Part shown: positions 48,801 to 60,464 of the stretch, in pieces
Layout of the letters: the number at the start of each line of letters is the position of its first letter
Position numbering within the stretch: the first letter of the stretch is position 1
NCBI GenBank assembly: GCA_016858145.1
Contig: JAEHOE010000084.1
Span: 186,001 to 250,000 of the forward strand
Direction: 5' to 3'
Source of the DNA: Edaphochlamys debaryana
Taxonomy: Eukaryota; Chlorophyta; Chlorophyceae; Chlamydomonadales
Length of the DNA stretch: 64,000 nucleotides
Made by a program: the position numbers and the translations under genes
The notes under the pieces: model-generated
Database searches by the model: none
What the model saw: the letters and a program-made list of their open reading frames with translations, nothing else
Told to the model about the DNA's origin: nothing

Positions 48801-51800
48801 GGGGCGGGCGTGCGGGGGCCCGGGAGGATACTGCGAGCGAAGGTGTGACCAGGCGTGCTGTACAGAACGAAGAAGTGCTCGCCGTGCACCCTTTCCCGGC
48901 AGGTGCTTCAAGGGCTGGTACGGGGAGGACTGCGCCCGCAAGAAGGCGGGCGAGGAGATGGAGCCAGGTGCGAGAGGATGCAACCGCTAGCGCTTTCCGC
49001 TGGTTGCCTGTCCTCAACAAACCCCTTCTCTGTGCCTCCCACCCCAGGCCACGGCCCGGAGCGCCCCTGGCTGCGGGACGTGCTCCAACCGGTGCCCGCA
49101 GCCGCCACGGAACCCCCGAGCGGGGGAGGAGGGGGGGCGGGGCCCCCGGGCCGCCTGCGCCCCCTGATCTACGTGTACGACATGCCCCCCGAGTTCACCA
49201 CACGCATGCACCAGTACAAGCTCACCAGGTGCGAACACGTGCACCTTTCACGAGCAAAACGCGCAGCACGCAAGTCATCTGCAAGACCTGTGGGTGTGGT
49301 CTCACATGGGCTTTGTGGCGCCCTCTGGCAGGAACGTATGCGGCTACCGCCAGTGGGAGAACAACGGCACCGGTGTCAACAGCTCCCGGCTTTTTGCGGA
49401 CGGCTACTCCATAGAGTCATACCTCCATGAGATGCTCCTGCTCAGCCCACACAGGTAAGAGTCACAAGTGCAGGCAACAAGTGTAGCGAGCGAGGGGCAC
49501 GTGTGCCTAGCACCCTCAACCCGGTGCCCCCGCCGCAGGACCTTTAACCCCGAGGAAGCCGACTTCTTCTACGTCCCCGTCTACTACACTTGTTGGATGT
49601 ATCCTATCAACGGCTGGGCCGACTTTCCCTTGTGGGGAGCTCCGTCGGGTGAGGCGTGCCTGGCGTGAGCGGTTATCTTGGGAAAGCATCGCATCCCTGA
49701 TCTCCGTTTGCCCTTCAGCTGAGCATAGATACTCCAACGCCGCACACATGTGGCTCGCGGCCAAGCGCTGGGTCCAAGCCAACTTCCCCTTCTGGGACCG
49801 CCGGGGCGGCCGCGACCACATCTGGCTCACCAACCACGACGAGGGCGCCTGCTACATGCCCACGGGTGGGAGGGTTCTGGGCCGTTCCTGGCTTCCTTGC
49901 AATCCTCTGCAGACTCTGTACAGGCCCCGCCCCATTGTCTTCCCAAAACCTCATAACTTTGCCACCTTTCCACCCCCCAGAGATCTACAACACATCAATC
50001 ATGCTCACACACTGGTGCGCGTGCACACGGTGCTTGTCCTTCTCCGCTGCGCCGGTGCCCTTCTCGCGCCGCCGTGAGTCAGGGCGACATGGAAAGGGCC
50101 TTCTCAGCTAACCTCGGAGGGTCCTTTCCCTCGGCAGGGGCCGCCTGGACGAGCAACACGTGTCTGGCACTGCGTACCACCCGGTAAGCTGCACGGCCTG
50201 ACGAAGATCCATGCGTTCGTTCGCGCGCCACGTCACAACTGCACCATGCTGACGACTCTGGACCCTTGACACGCCGCACACGCCATGCTCACCCGTGCCA
50301 GGACAACTACTCGGTGCCCCTGGTCTGGCCCGGAGTGCTCGACGGCAGGGACGTACGCACCCTGTACGAGGGTCGCCCCTGCTACGACTCACGCAAGGTG
50401 CGCCAGATCGTCATCAGCCTGATGCGTGCTATCGGTCCAGCCCGCTGGTCCTCGTTCGTTAATAAGCCCTGACGCATCTCGTATGCCGGCCCCCACAGGA
50501 CCTGGTCATTCCGGGCTTCAAGCCGCCCGAGCACTACGCGCGCTCGCCGCTGCTGGGCGCCGCGCCCTTCGAGCGGGTGAGGCGGGCGCGCGGTAGCGGG
50601 ATGCCGGGAGGCCCAGTAGACAGAGGGGGGTGGACGTTGCTTCTTCCCCTGATCCAAGGCGGGCTCTCGCCCGACCCACATCGTCGTGAAGCGTGCGCTG
50701 CCCCCGGCTGACCGCACAGGACATTCTCCTGTACCTGAGGGGTGACCTCGGCAGGCGGCGCGCGCCGAGCTACAGCCGGGGCGTGCGGCAGAAGCTGGAC
50801 AGGCGAGTTTCCCATTCGGCTGCCCCGTGTGTGCGACCTTCCCGGCCTAGCTGCGAGAGCATTCATGCGACGCCGGAGTCGTCTCGTGCTTCATTCGCCC
50901 CGTCCTTTCGCTTCTGCTGTGCCCTTCGCGACTCCCCCCGCGAGTGCGGTCATGCTTAGTCATGCGGACAAGGGTCGGGCCGGTCCAGGAGCACGCCGGC
51001 CTCGCCACCGTGCCCTGACTGTACAGGTTGGCGACCGAGCACCGCTGGGCTGAGCAGCACCGGATCTTTGTTGGGGAGCGGGGGGAGGTGGAGGGCGACT
51101 ACAGCGAGCACCTGGCCCGGTCCGTGTTCTGCGCCGTGGTGCCGGGTGAGCGGGGGGCTGGGCTGCGGAAGGGCCTCATGGGAAGAGCATGTGCGCTTCG
51201 CCCTGAAACCGGTCCCATGCTTCCCTTCCATCCCCCAGGCGACGGCTACGCGATGCGGTTTGAGGATGCGGTGCTGCACGGCTGCCTGCCCCTCATCATA
51301 ATGGATCGCACGCACGTGGTCTTTGAGTCCATCCTCGACGTGGATTCGTTCTCGATCCGGATCAACGAAGCAGCCGTCAACGAAAGCCTGCCCCTCCTGC
51401 TGCAGGCCATCCCGGCCAAGACGGTGGGTGGGGACGAGCGTGGCTCCAGGCGCTGAAGCGTGTGCTCCAAGGAGGGATCTGCCCATGCCTGGTGCCAACA
51501 CGGCCAACACGTGACTCTCCGCCTTCCCATCGCCACTTCCCATCGCAGATCGAGCGCATGCAGCGGAAGCTTGCCTTGGTGTGGCACAGGTGCGCGCGAC
51601 GGCCCAGCCTTTGTCCGCTTGCGTGTTGATCCGCAGCAGCATGTCTTCCCCGGTACCTATACATCTCGGTATCCCTGTTAGACGGGTTAAGCCTGGTTGA
51701 GCTTTGCGGGCACGATCAACGACTTCAACCCATGACTGCGCGCAGGGTCGCTTACGCAAACGGTGGCCTAGTGCAGCGCTCCATTGCAGCCCACATCGAA

Positions 51801-52272
51801 CGAAACACAGCGGTCCGAGTTGGAGGCACTGCAGGCAACCCGGCCGGCGCTAACAGCACAGCCCTCAAGGTGGGTGCAGGGAGGGAGCGTGGGTCCCTCT
51901 CCAGCAGGAGGGGCGGGGATGTCCGTCCTAGGAGGGGCTGCGTTTGGCACCAGGAAGGATGCTGACGAGGGCGCCACTTCAGTAGCTCAATAGCTTTCAC
52001 ATTACCGGTAGCTCAGTACGGTAGCTTGCGAGCAGCGGTCTAGGCCCAGCCGGGTCTAGGCCCAGCCGGGTCGGGCCCACCAGGGTCAGGCAGCAGGCGC
52101 CCAGCGTTGTGATCTCGCCGCTGCCCTTGACCCACAGGTTCCCGCTTGGCACCCGTACCAACCCGTAACTCGCTTCCCGGTGCACGCGGATGCCTTCTCG
52201 ACTCTGATGCAGTGGCTGCACGGCCGGATAGCGGACACCAGGGGCTCGGAGGAAGGGAAAGGAGGGGGATAG
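45851..52272 (+). CDS. EGF-exostosin (GT47-like) glycosyltransferase 5, complete, 27 exons, 842 aa
   Basis: Exon 1 (45851-45907) encodes a short leader, MPTLVGFLELALLITAACA, ending at a GTGCGC donor in phase 0 as in its paralogs. Other exons: 46072-46123, 46269-46307, 46501-46621, 46695-46819, 47001-47089, 47301-47393, 47756-47875, 48000-48040, 48198-48240, 48384-48430, 48647-48781, 48903-48967, 49048-49228, 49332-49454, 49539-49648, 49719-49865, 49981-50014, 50138-50183, 50302-50397, 50499-50576, 50720-50802, 51027-51145, 51239-51423, 51549-51589, 51746-51869, 52138-52272. The frame is open. Exon 2 is the least certain, chosen by phase. EGF-like and GT47 motifs are as in the other copies. 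Peculiarities: an extra intron splits the NDW-G motif (48041-48197), the microexon is fused to the next exon, exon 22 ends at a GC donor (50803), and the last GT47 block carries N for K/D substitutions (RINEAAVNESL). Confidence 0.9.
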
Positions 52273-53248
52273 CAAATGCCGCGCTGGTCGGAGTGTGGGC
52301 TGTCAGGGGTCGGCGCATTGCGTGTGAGGGTGCGCTGGGCTGTGGATTCAGCTGGGTGTGCGGACTGGGGCACCTGGCGAGGCGACGGACTGCGGACTGA
52401 GGTTTTAGCGTGGGTGCGGGGGCGGCAGGGCGCCACTGTCGGGCTCGGCCCTCTTTGGTCCAGGGTGGCGGTTGGCCAGGGCTACCAGCAGGGGGCAGTA
52501 CCGGCAATTGGGCTTCCAGTGCGCTTGTGCTTAGAAACCGCAGGCGGAGTGTGCGTGATGGTTTTGCGGTGCCTCGGAAGGCTCGAGGTAGCCGGCTTGG
52601 AGTGGGCGGTACAGGCTGGTGGCCTGCCGAGTCGGCGTCTCGGAGGCGGGGTAGGTTGCACAAGTGCGGTCCGTCTTCAATGACCGGAAGAATACAACGC
52701 TTTAAGCAGTATTGATGTATTACTGGACGTTACCCGTGTGAAGCCCCTTGGCGGCGGGCCGAGATGTCTCGGGTTCGTGTCGTGCGCAACTTGGGAGCTT
52801 GCGGAAGCTTTCCCCCTTTGCACCGTTTCGGGCGTCTAAGAAGCTGTTGTAATGACTGTGTGACAAGCCGGGTGGAAGGGCCGCGGGACCGCGGGCGGGG
52901 CTGCTGGTCCGGCTTGCGACTCGGACATGACAAAACTGTCCTGCAGGCCGCTGCAGACGCTCGAAGCCCAAGCCCGCTGCCCCTCCCTCCATACCCAGTA
53001 GACACACTACCACCAGAAAGATGCGACCTAGTCTATCAGCTCTACACGCTAACCCAGGCCTTGACATGCACGATTATTTGACAACACAGGCTTAGCCCCT
53101 CCCCGGCTTGCCCAGCTTGACGCCTCTCTGCATCTCTGTTGTTTCAACCGTGTTCTGGCTTTCCAATCCCGCCGCGACGCTCACCATCGCGAGACGTCTC
53201 GTAGCGGACCAGCTTAAGCGACCTTACTTTTAGTATAGCTAGAGAGCC
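52273..53248. other. Intergenic spacer between EGF-exostosin 5 and OPR/RAP gene
   Basis: About 1 kb, same-strand genes on both sides. I see no gene. A less GC-rich stretch with TTTTAGTATAGCTAG lies at 53227-53241, just before the OPR/RAP start codon, and may belong to its core promoter or 5' UTR. Confidence 0.5.
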
Positions 53249-56200
53249 ATGGCCTCGAAGCAGCTGCTGAGGCGCATCCCCTTGATAGCGAGGGGTGAGC
53301 GAAGGGAAGGATGACGGGTGCGGCGCCTCGAGGCTTCTGCAAACACCCCTAATGACCCGCGGCTTGGCTTGCAGAGGGATGGAGCTCTGTCCACGGCGCT
53401 GGTGGTGCCGCGCTGCCGGAAGCCGCTAATGACATCGTGCCCTTGCTCACCGGAACCGTCGATTCTCCAAATGGGAGGTAGGTAGCCACGCAACTTGGTC
53501 ACGGAGCTACTGCTGTATTGACCGCTGCACCTTGCCTGGCCGTGTAGGGCAAACCCTCCCACGCATTCGCTGGCACCTGTCGCGGCTCGGGGCTCGTCGG
53601 CTGCCCAGGTACGCCAGCTCTCGGGGTTGCGACGCCGTGGATACGGCTGCAGGGGCCTGCCTTGGCTGCATCGCGCGCGCAGCGGGGTTAGGGCCCAAGA
53701 GCCCCAGGGCCCAGAGAGCCCCAGACAAATCGTGGTGCCCCTTCCTGCTGCACGCAGAGGTCGCTCGGACCCACTCTCGGGCAATGGACCCAGCGCCTGT
53801 CTCACCTGCAGTCTCTCCAAAAGCCGCTGTCCACGCTCGGCGTCCCGGCAGCTGCGGTCTCGGCGCACGCGGAGGCTGGCCGGCCTGCGGTCTGGCCCAC
53901 GCTCGCCGCCAATGCGGCCAAGCAGGTCCAGGGGACCGCGCCCACCGCCATTGCGGCGGCGACGCTGCCCGGGGCTTTCGGCGACATCCTGAAGAGCCGG
54001 CGGCTTGCGCCCGCCGCCAGTGCGGTTGACCCCGCAGCCGCCAGCGCCGAGGCAGTCGCCGCGGACCTCAGGGAAGCGACGGAAGCGGTCGAGGCAGACT
54101 CTGCCGCTGCCGCCTCCGCCCCGAGCTCAGCCATCGCCGCCGACGCTGCCGTCTCGGGCGCACCCGCGCACTCTGACCGGCTCTCGCTGCAGCAGGCCGG
54201 CCTGTCGGCCCTGCCGCCGCCGCCCCCGCCGCCGCCGCTGCCCCACTCCGTGCAGCTGCCGCAGGGCCTGCCGCCCGCGGCCCAGCACCACCAGCGCCGC
54301 TCCAGCAGCGGCACGCGTGGTGCCAGCGCCGCCTCCTCCTCCATCCAGCTTAACAAGAACATCATGGCCTGCCGCAACACGGAGGAGCTGCTATCGCTGG
54401 TCCAGCACCGCGGCGCGCACTTTGACTACTTCAACATCTCCACCGCCCTGGCCCGCGTGCCCAAGCTGGTGGCCGGCAACGGCCCCAGCAGCGGCTACAT
54501 GGGCGCCGCGGCGTACGCCGGCATGCCCCCACCGCCGCCGCCCGGCCCGCACAGCGGCGGCAGCGGCAGCGGCGCGTCCTCCGGCGGCGCCGGCATGATG
54601 GCGGTCGGCGTGCCCGGCGCGCCGCCGCTGCCCGGCGACCTGCACGTGGACGCCGCGGGCCGGGCGCTGCTAGACCTCCTGGCGCAGCTCATGGTGGGGC
54701 GCATCGACTCGTTCGACGCCCGCGGCCTGGCCAACTCGGTGCGTGGTGCAGCGGTTGGGGCTTGGCTTCGGGATGGGCTCCGTGCAGTGTCTTGCGTCCG
54801 TTCCCCTCCCGCACGTCGTCCTGCTCGGTCCCACCACGCCCGTCCAGTTCCGGTAACCCCGCTGATGGCCCCCGCCCTCCCTCCGCTCTACGCCGCGCAG
54901 GCCTGGGCCTTTGGCAAGGTCAAGTACGTGCCCGCGGGCGGCCTGCCGTCCGTGATCGCGCAGGCGGCGCTCCGGCGCATGCACGAGCTGAGCCCGCAGA
55001 ACCTGTCCAACCTGGTGTGGGCCTTTGTCTACATGCACCACGCGGATGAGCAGCTGCTGGCGGCCGCCGCGCGCTACGTGTGCGCGCGCGTGCACGAGTT
55101 CAAGCCCCAGGAGCTGGCCAACATTGTGTGGGCCTTCGCGTCGCTGGGCCACCGGGACGACCAGATGGTGAGGCCGCGGGCTAACGGTTGGGCTTGTGAA
55201 CGCACTCAGCCCTTTGTGTGCGCCGTACACACTTGAACTGGCCTTGATCTGGATGCTGACTGCCTGTTTCCCTGCCCCTGTCCGCAACGCCTCGCAGCTG
55301 CACATCGTGGCCGAGCAGGCCCAGCGCATCGCGCCCCTGTTCAAGGAGCAAGAGCTGTCCAACGTGCTTTGGGCGCTGGGCAAGATGGGCCTGCGCGACC
55401 GCCCCGACGTGCTGGAGTCCCTCATGGCCGAGACGCGCTGCAAGCTCCCCGCCTTCCTGCCCCAGGCAAGCTCCCCGCCTGCCTGCCACCGTTGCCCTGC
55501 CTCCTCTAGCTCCGTCGGCACGCACGCGATCCACGGATAGTACCCCCCAACCCCAGTCCCACACCATCCCACACTGTCCGTCATCAGCTCATACATGGCT
55601 CTAGGGCTTCACCCCAAACGCTCACGTCATGTTGCCCGCTGTCATGTCGGCTCCGCAGGGCATCTCCAACGTGGCCTGGGCGCTGGCGGCCGTGGGCCAC
55701 GCCGACATGCTGTTCCTGGACCGCGTGGTGGCGCAGTGCGGCAGCCAGCTGGGCGGCTTCGACGTGCAGGCGCTGGCCAACCTGGTGAGCGCGGGGGCCC
55801 GCCTATCTACCCCCGGGGCCAGCCCCAACCCCCTCGTGTGTGCATTGCACTGTGCGGGCGGGCTCCTTCCCGCTTGCATGCGCTGTGGAGTTGTGGGTAG
55901 GATCAGGGCTTACATAACCCTGCGCCTCGTGTTGCTGCAGGTTTGGGCCATGGCCTCGCTCGGCTACCACCAGCCGCACTTCCTGGCGGCCGTGGTCAAC
56001 GAGTGCCTCGGCCGCGGCCTGGACCGCCTGAGCCCGCAGAACCTGTCCAACATCCTCTGGGGCTGCGCCACCCTCAACCACCGCGACCCCAGGTGCGCTC
56101 CACTTCCCGCGCCCCAGGGCTGCAACACGCGCACCCGCACACTCCGCGCTCCGTGCTTCGTGCTCCTGCGCCTGCGCCCTGCGTCCGCCGTGATCCTGAC

Positions 56201-58877
56201 CTTATGTGCTGCCTTTCATCCCCTCGAGTGCAGGATGCTCACCGCCTGGGCCGCGCAGACGCTGGAGAAGCTGGCGTCGTTCGAGCCGCAGGGCCTGTCC
56301 AACACCGCCTGGGCCTTTGCGCGCCTCGGCTACAACTCGCCGCAGCTGTTCCAGGCGCTGGGGGCCGCAGCCCTCCACAAGCTCGACGGCTTCACGGCCC
56401 AGGTGCGCCTCGCCGGTCTCGGCAGCCTATTCCAACCAGCATCCACCGCCTGTTGTCGGCCCTCGCGCACGCATGTGGTCTTGTGCGTTAGAACCGCAGG
56501 GTTTACACCATATCCTGACGTTTTTCCAACCTCTTACGGTCTGGCAATGTCCTGACAACACCCTTCCCCTCGCTCTGCACCCGGCGCCCTCCTTCAGGGC
56601 CTGTCCAACCTGGCCTGGGCCATGGCCACCGCCGGCCACACGCAGCCGCGCCTCTTCGAGGCCATCTCGCGCCACGCCGTGTCCCTGGCGCCCGCCTTCA
56701 ACGCCCAGAACTGCTCCGTGCTGCTGTGGGCCGCCGCCAGCACCCGCCACTACGACGAGCGCCTGTTCGAGGCCCTGCTGGGCCGCCTGGTGGCGCTGGT
56801 GGAGGCCGGCCCCGCCTCGCCCGGCCACGCGCAGGACCCCGAGGCCGCCTGCGAGCCGCAGAACGTCGCCAACGCGCTGTGGGCAGTCGCCAGGTGCGCC
56901 GGGCCGCTGCGGGCCAGCTGCTATGCCTACATAACGAGTGTCCCTTATGGAACCGCGGCCCTATTGCTGCTGCTCTTAAGCTCCTTTGGTTGGATGTGCG
57001 CCGCAGGGTGGGCCACCCGCTGTCGACCGAGGCCGCGGGCCCGCTGCTGCGCCACGCCGTGCGGCTGCTGCCGCGCATGAGCCAGCAGGAGCTGTGCAAC
57101 ACCATGTGGGCGGTGGCGTGCCTGGACCTGATGGACGAGCACCTCTTCGCCGCCTTCTGCGACTGCGTCACGCGCCTGCCCGACATCTCCCAGGAGGGCA
57201 TGCACCAGGTGCGCCCCTGCCCCCGCCCTCGCCACCGTCGGTGTTGCCCTTGCACCCCTCAACACTTGCCACCGCGCCTGGCCCGACACACTCCCGTCCC
57301 TCTCGCCTCTTTCTTGTTCCGGCCCCATGACCCCGTGTCCCATGACCTCGTGTCCCTCCTCCTCCTCCCGCCCCCCGCAGATTTACCACGCCCAGCTGCT
57401 CTTCCACTCCCGCCTGGCCCGTGCCGCTGGCGTGTCGCTGACGCAGCTGCAGCAGCTGGCGTCGTCCAACCCGCCCTCCTCCCTGGCGCTGCTGCCGCGC
57501 CTGCCCGAGCCGCTGCACAGCCTGGCGGCCTCCATGTGGGCGGCCTCGGCGCGCGACGTCCACGTCAGCCGCTTCCACCAGGAGGTCTCGGGCGCGCTGG
57601 CCACCGCCGGCATTCCCCACGCGGTCGAGTGGCTCACGGATGACCAGCACTTCTCCGTCGATATTGGCCTGCAGGTGCGGAACGGGTCCTGCGGACGGGG
57701 TTGTGCAGAGTTTTGCGGGTGTTAAAGACTCGTGTGGTCCCACCAGCTCGTCGAGCCGCAGCATCTCGCTCCTGCATGATGCCGACACCTTTCTCCCTTG
57801 GCACGCCGGCCCGGACAGGTCAACTCCCAGCCGTGCGCGGTCGAGGTGAACGGCGCGCACCACTTCACCTCCAACGCGCCGCACCGGCCGCTGGGCGACA
57901 TGGGCGTGCGGCGGCGCCTGCTGAACGACCGCGGCTGGGCGGTGGTGGACGTGGGCTTCGCCGACTGGGAGTCCATGGGCCGAACCCTGGCGGAGCGCGG
58001 CTCCAGCCTGGTCGGCCGCATCGCCGCCACGCTCGACACCTTTGACTGGCAGTACGCGGGCCTGCCGCAGCGCAGCCCCGGCGCCGCCTCCGTGCCGCCG
58101 CCCGCGGCCGTCGTGCCCGCCGCACCCGCGCCCGCGCCCCTGCCGGCCCCCGCGGCCCTCCCCACGCCCCAGGCCCAGGCCCAGGCCCAGGCCCAGGCCC
58201 TCCAATCCGCCCTCGCCGCCGCCATGGGCCTCGGCTCGCTCTACCCCGCCACCGCCTCCGCCACCACTTCCACCGACGCTGCCTCGCTGGCCGCCGCCGG
58301 CGGCTGGGGCGCGTGGGCCAGCCTGGCCCAGCTGGCGGCCGCCGGCGCTGGATCTGGATCCGGCATGGATCTGGACCGCATGGACCGCGCCGGGAGCACC
58401 GGCTCGGCGCTGGACGAGTCCACCGTGCAGGCCGCCGTGGAGGCAGCCGAGGCGCTGGGCGCCCTGCCCGGGGGCAACCTGCTGCTGGTGAGCGGTTGCG
58501 GCCTTGCGGGGAACGGTTGCGTTGGGGCCCTGTGGGTGCGGCGGACGGGTTGGCTGCGTACCGTGCGGTGTTGGGTTCTGGTCCAAGCCTTGCATGGATG
58601 AGCAGTTCCTCACCGTGTGCTGTGCCCCCGCCCTTCGTGTCCGCTTCCACCGCAGGCGCAGCAGGCGTACGGCGTGCTGGGCCTGGGCGTGACGGCCGCG
58701 CAGCTGGAGGCGGCACAGCGCAGCCAGACGCTGGCGGCGCTGGAGGCTCTGGCGGCGTCGCAGCTGTGCGGGCCGGGCTCGCTGCACGGCCACCACCACG
58801 CCCTCGACGCCCCGGGCGACGAGCACGTGGTTTCTGACGACGACCTGGAGAGGGTGGTGCAGTTTGCGCTTGCCTAG
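53249..58877 (+). CDS. OPR-repeat and RAP-domain protein, probable organellar RNA factor, 14 exons, 1233 aa
   Basis: Exons: 53249-53294, 53375-53477, 53548-53608, 53812-54738, 54901-55167, 55298-55465, 55659-55784, 55941-56092, 56234-56402, 56598-56893, 57007-57208, 57381-57674, 57819-58487, 58656-58877; all phases close. The N-terminus MASKQLLRRIPLIAR is basic and looks like an organelle transit peptide. Residues ~70-330 are Ala/Pro-rich. From ~365 to ~860 come about ten ~38-residue repeats with the pattern L-(S/A)-N-x-x-W-A-x-A-x-L-G, such as LSPQNLSNLVWAF, ELANIVWAFASLGHRD and LSNTAWAFARLGY, matching the octotricopeptide repeat. A RAP domain follows at ~938-990 (AVEVNGAHHF, LLNDRGWAVVDVGFADWE). 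In this family such proteins bind chloroplast or mitochondrial transcripts for maturation, stability or translation; the target here is unknown. Unusually, ~240 Ala/Gln-rich residues follow the RAP domain, which usually sits near the C-terminus. Exon 6 ends at a GC donor. Confidence 0.9.
58170..58200 (+). repeat. Hexanucleotide repeat coding for Ala-Gln run
   Basis: About five copies of CAGGCC inside exon 13 of the OPR/RAP gene encode an AQAQAQAQAQ tract after the RAP domain. The length is a multiple of three, so copy-number change would not shift the frame. Confidence 0.9.
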
Positions 58878-60464
58878 ACACGTGACTTAACCATACCGTA
58901 CAGTCGGGCTGTAAGTGCAAGGCAGGGGCGCTCCGGGACCGCGCGCTTCGGCTATAGCTCCAGATATTCTGGACGGCCGAGGAGCGCCAGAGACAGGCAT
59001 TGGGGGGCGCTAAGCTTAAGGACGGGAAAGGACGGAGCAAGGCTGCGAATTCCTGGCTCGCGATTTTACGCGAACGCAGTACAAGACGCATGGCTTGATC
59101 ATAAATTGCCAGAGCTGCCGCCGGGCCTTTGAGGGAACAGCGGTTGGAGAGAAGGTTCGCGGAAGGGTGGTAGTGGAGGTGGAGGTGGCGTGCTGCGCCT
59201 GCGGCGGTGTTCGGTGGGGCTGCCGCCAAATGTGCGGTGAGGCACAGAGCTTCTTGCGTTCTTGTGCGCTGTGGTGGTAGTGGTCGTGACAAGTTGCCGT
59301 CAGTTGGGGGCGCTGGCAGCCTCGGGGCGCGTTTGGTCGCCCCTGTGTGCAGATCAGTGCAGATTCGCATCTCACCCAATCTACTTATAGCGCTTACGAC
59401 GGCAGCGATGTCTATTGGTTGACGCAGCGGCGGCATTCATAAGACATGGGCCGGTTGAGGGATGCCCGGAAGGGTGTGGAAACACCGTAGGAGTGCTTGC
59501 GTGAACGGCCTGCAAGGCGGCCTCGGGGAAGATGCATCTGCGGGGACACGAGTGAGGGCAATGGCGGGTTCTATGTGACGTCTCTTGAGGGCGAGCCAAG
59601 GGAGAACTGAGAGAAAGGGGATGGAGAAGTGGGTAACACGTTTGGAAGCTCGGGGGTGAACTGATTTGTGCTGGAGGGAACTGGTCAGAGAACTGTCCTG
59701 GCTATCAGGGAGAGCTTCGCATGTGTGCGTAGAGGGTATGAGATGGCCTCGCCTGAAGAGTGAACAGAGTGCCCGCCTGTACTTGCGTGTCCTCGTTCTT
59801 ACTTATCTTCTGCGCCGCGTTGAGCGTTCCCGTAACACAGCTTAAATGCAAGACGTCGAGCTGTAGCTTTGGAGTTCTTCGCTTTCTGTTTGTACTTGAA
59901 TCTAGTGCTGGTACCTGTGGTGCCTCTAGGGCTTCAGAGAGAGGCCGCTGCTTTGCAGCTTAGAGCAAGGCGCACATGCTGCCTTGAGGCTGGACTATCA
60001 CTTGTAACGTCCCGGAGACCCCAACCGTTTGGTCCCACGGGTCTGCGGCGCTTCGCGGGATCGGTCCTTGTCAACCGCGGCGCCCCTTTGCAAGTATCTC
60101 GAGCCGCGTGCGGCCCTAAACAGCATAGCACGCCAGCTAGCTCACGACCTGAACGCAAATCTCTGAAAGCTCTTCCTGCCAAACACCGCTGCAAGCTCGA
60201 GATTCAAGAATGCGCTTTCCTGCCAACCCCCCGACGACGCGCCGGCTGTGGACGCTCACCAAGCTCTGGGCATCCCTGCGCGACGTGCCGGAGGTATGAG
60301 CCGTGCGAAGCGCTCCCAGGAGTGAGGCCTGGGCACGCGCGAGACGTTTCACGGGCTGCTCGGGCACCGCGGAGGTCTCGACAGGGCCGGCTGGTCCCGG
60401 GCGCAGCTTCGTGCTCGCACCTCTCAGCGCTCTTCTGCTGCTACCAGCGTATGACGGCGTGTGC
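58878..60464. other. Intergenic spacer with possible TGTAA polyadenylation signal
   Basis: About 1.6 kb. TGTAA, the usual volvocine-algal polyadenylation signal, occurs at 58911-58915, only 34 bases after the OPR/RAP stop, so the true site may lie further on. The rest holds short open frames without recognisable features; an unmodelled 5' exon of the next gene could lie near its right end. Confidence 0.45.

Noticed and set aside
48290..49414. Plus-strand 374-codon open frame in EGF-exostosin 5
   Set aside because: It reads through several introns in a frame that does not match the EGF and GT47 motifs of the paralogs.
57168..58826. Minus-strand open frame of 552 codons opposite the OPR/RAP gene
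   Set aside because: It is a GC-rich shadow of real exons, and the plus strand carries recognisable OPR and RAP motifs with matching splice phases.
57865..59436. Minus-strand open frame of 523 codons
   Set aside because: Arg/Pro/Ala-biased translation typical of antisense GC-rich DNA, overlapping the RAP exon; no domain.
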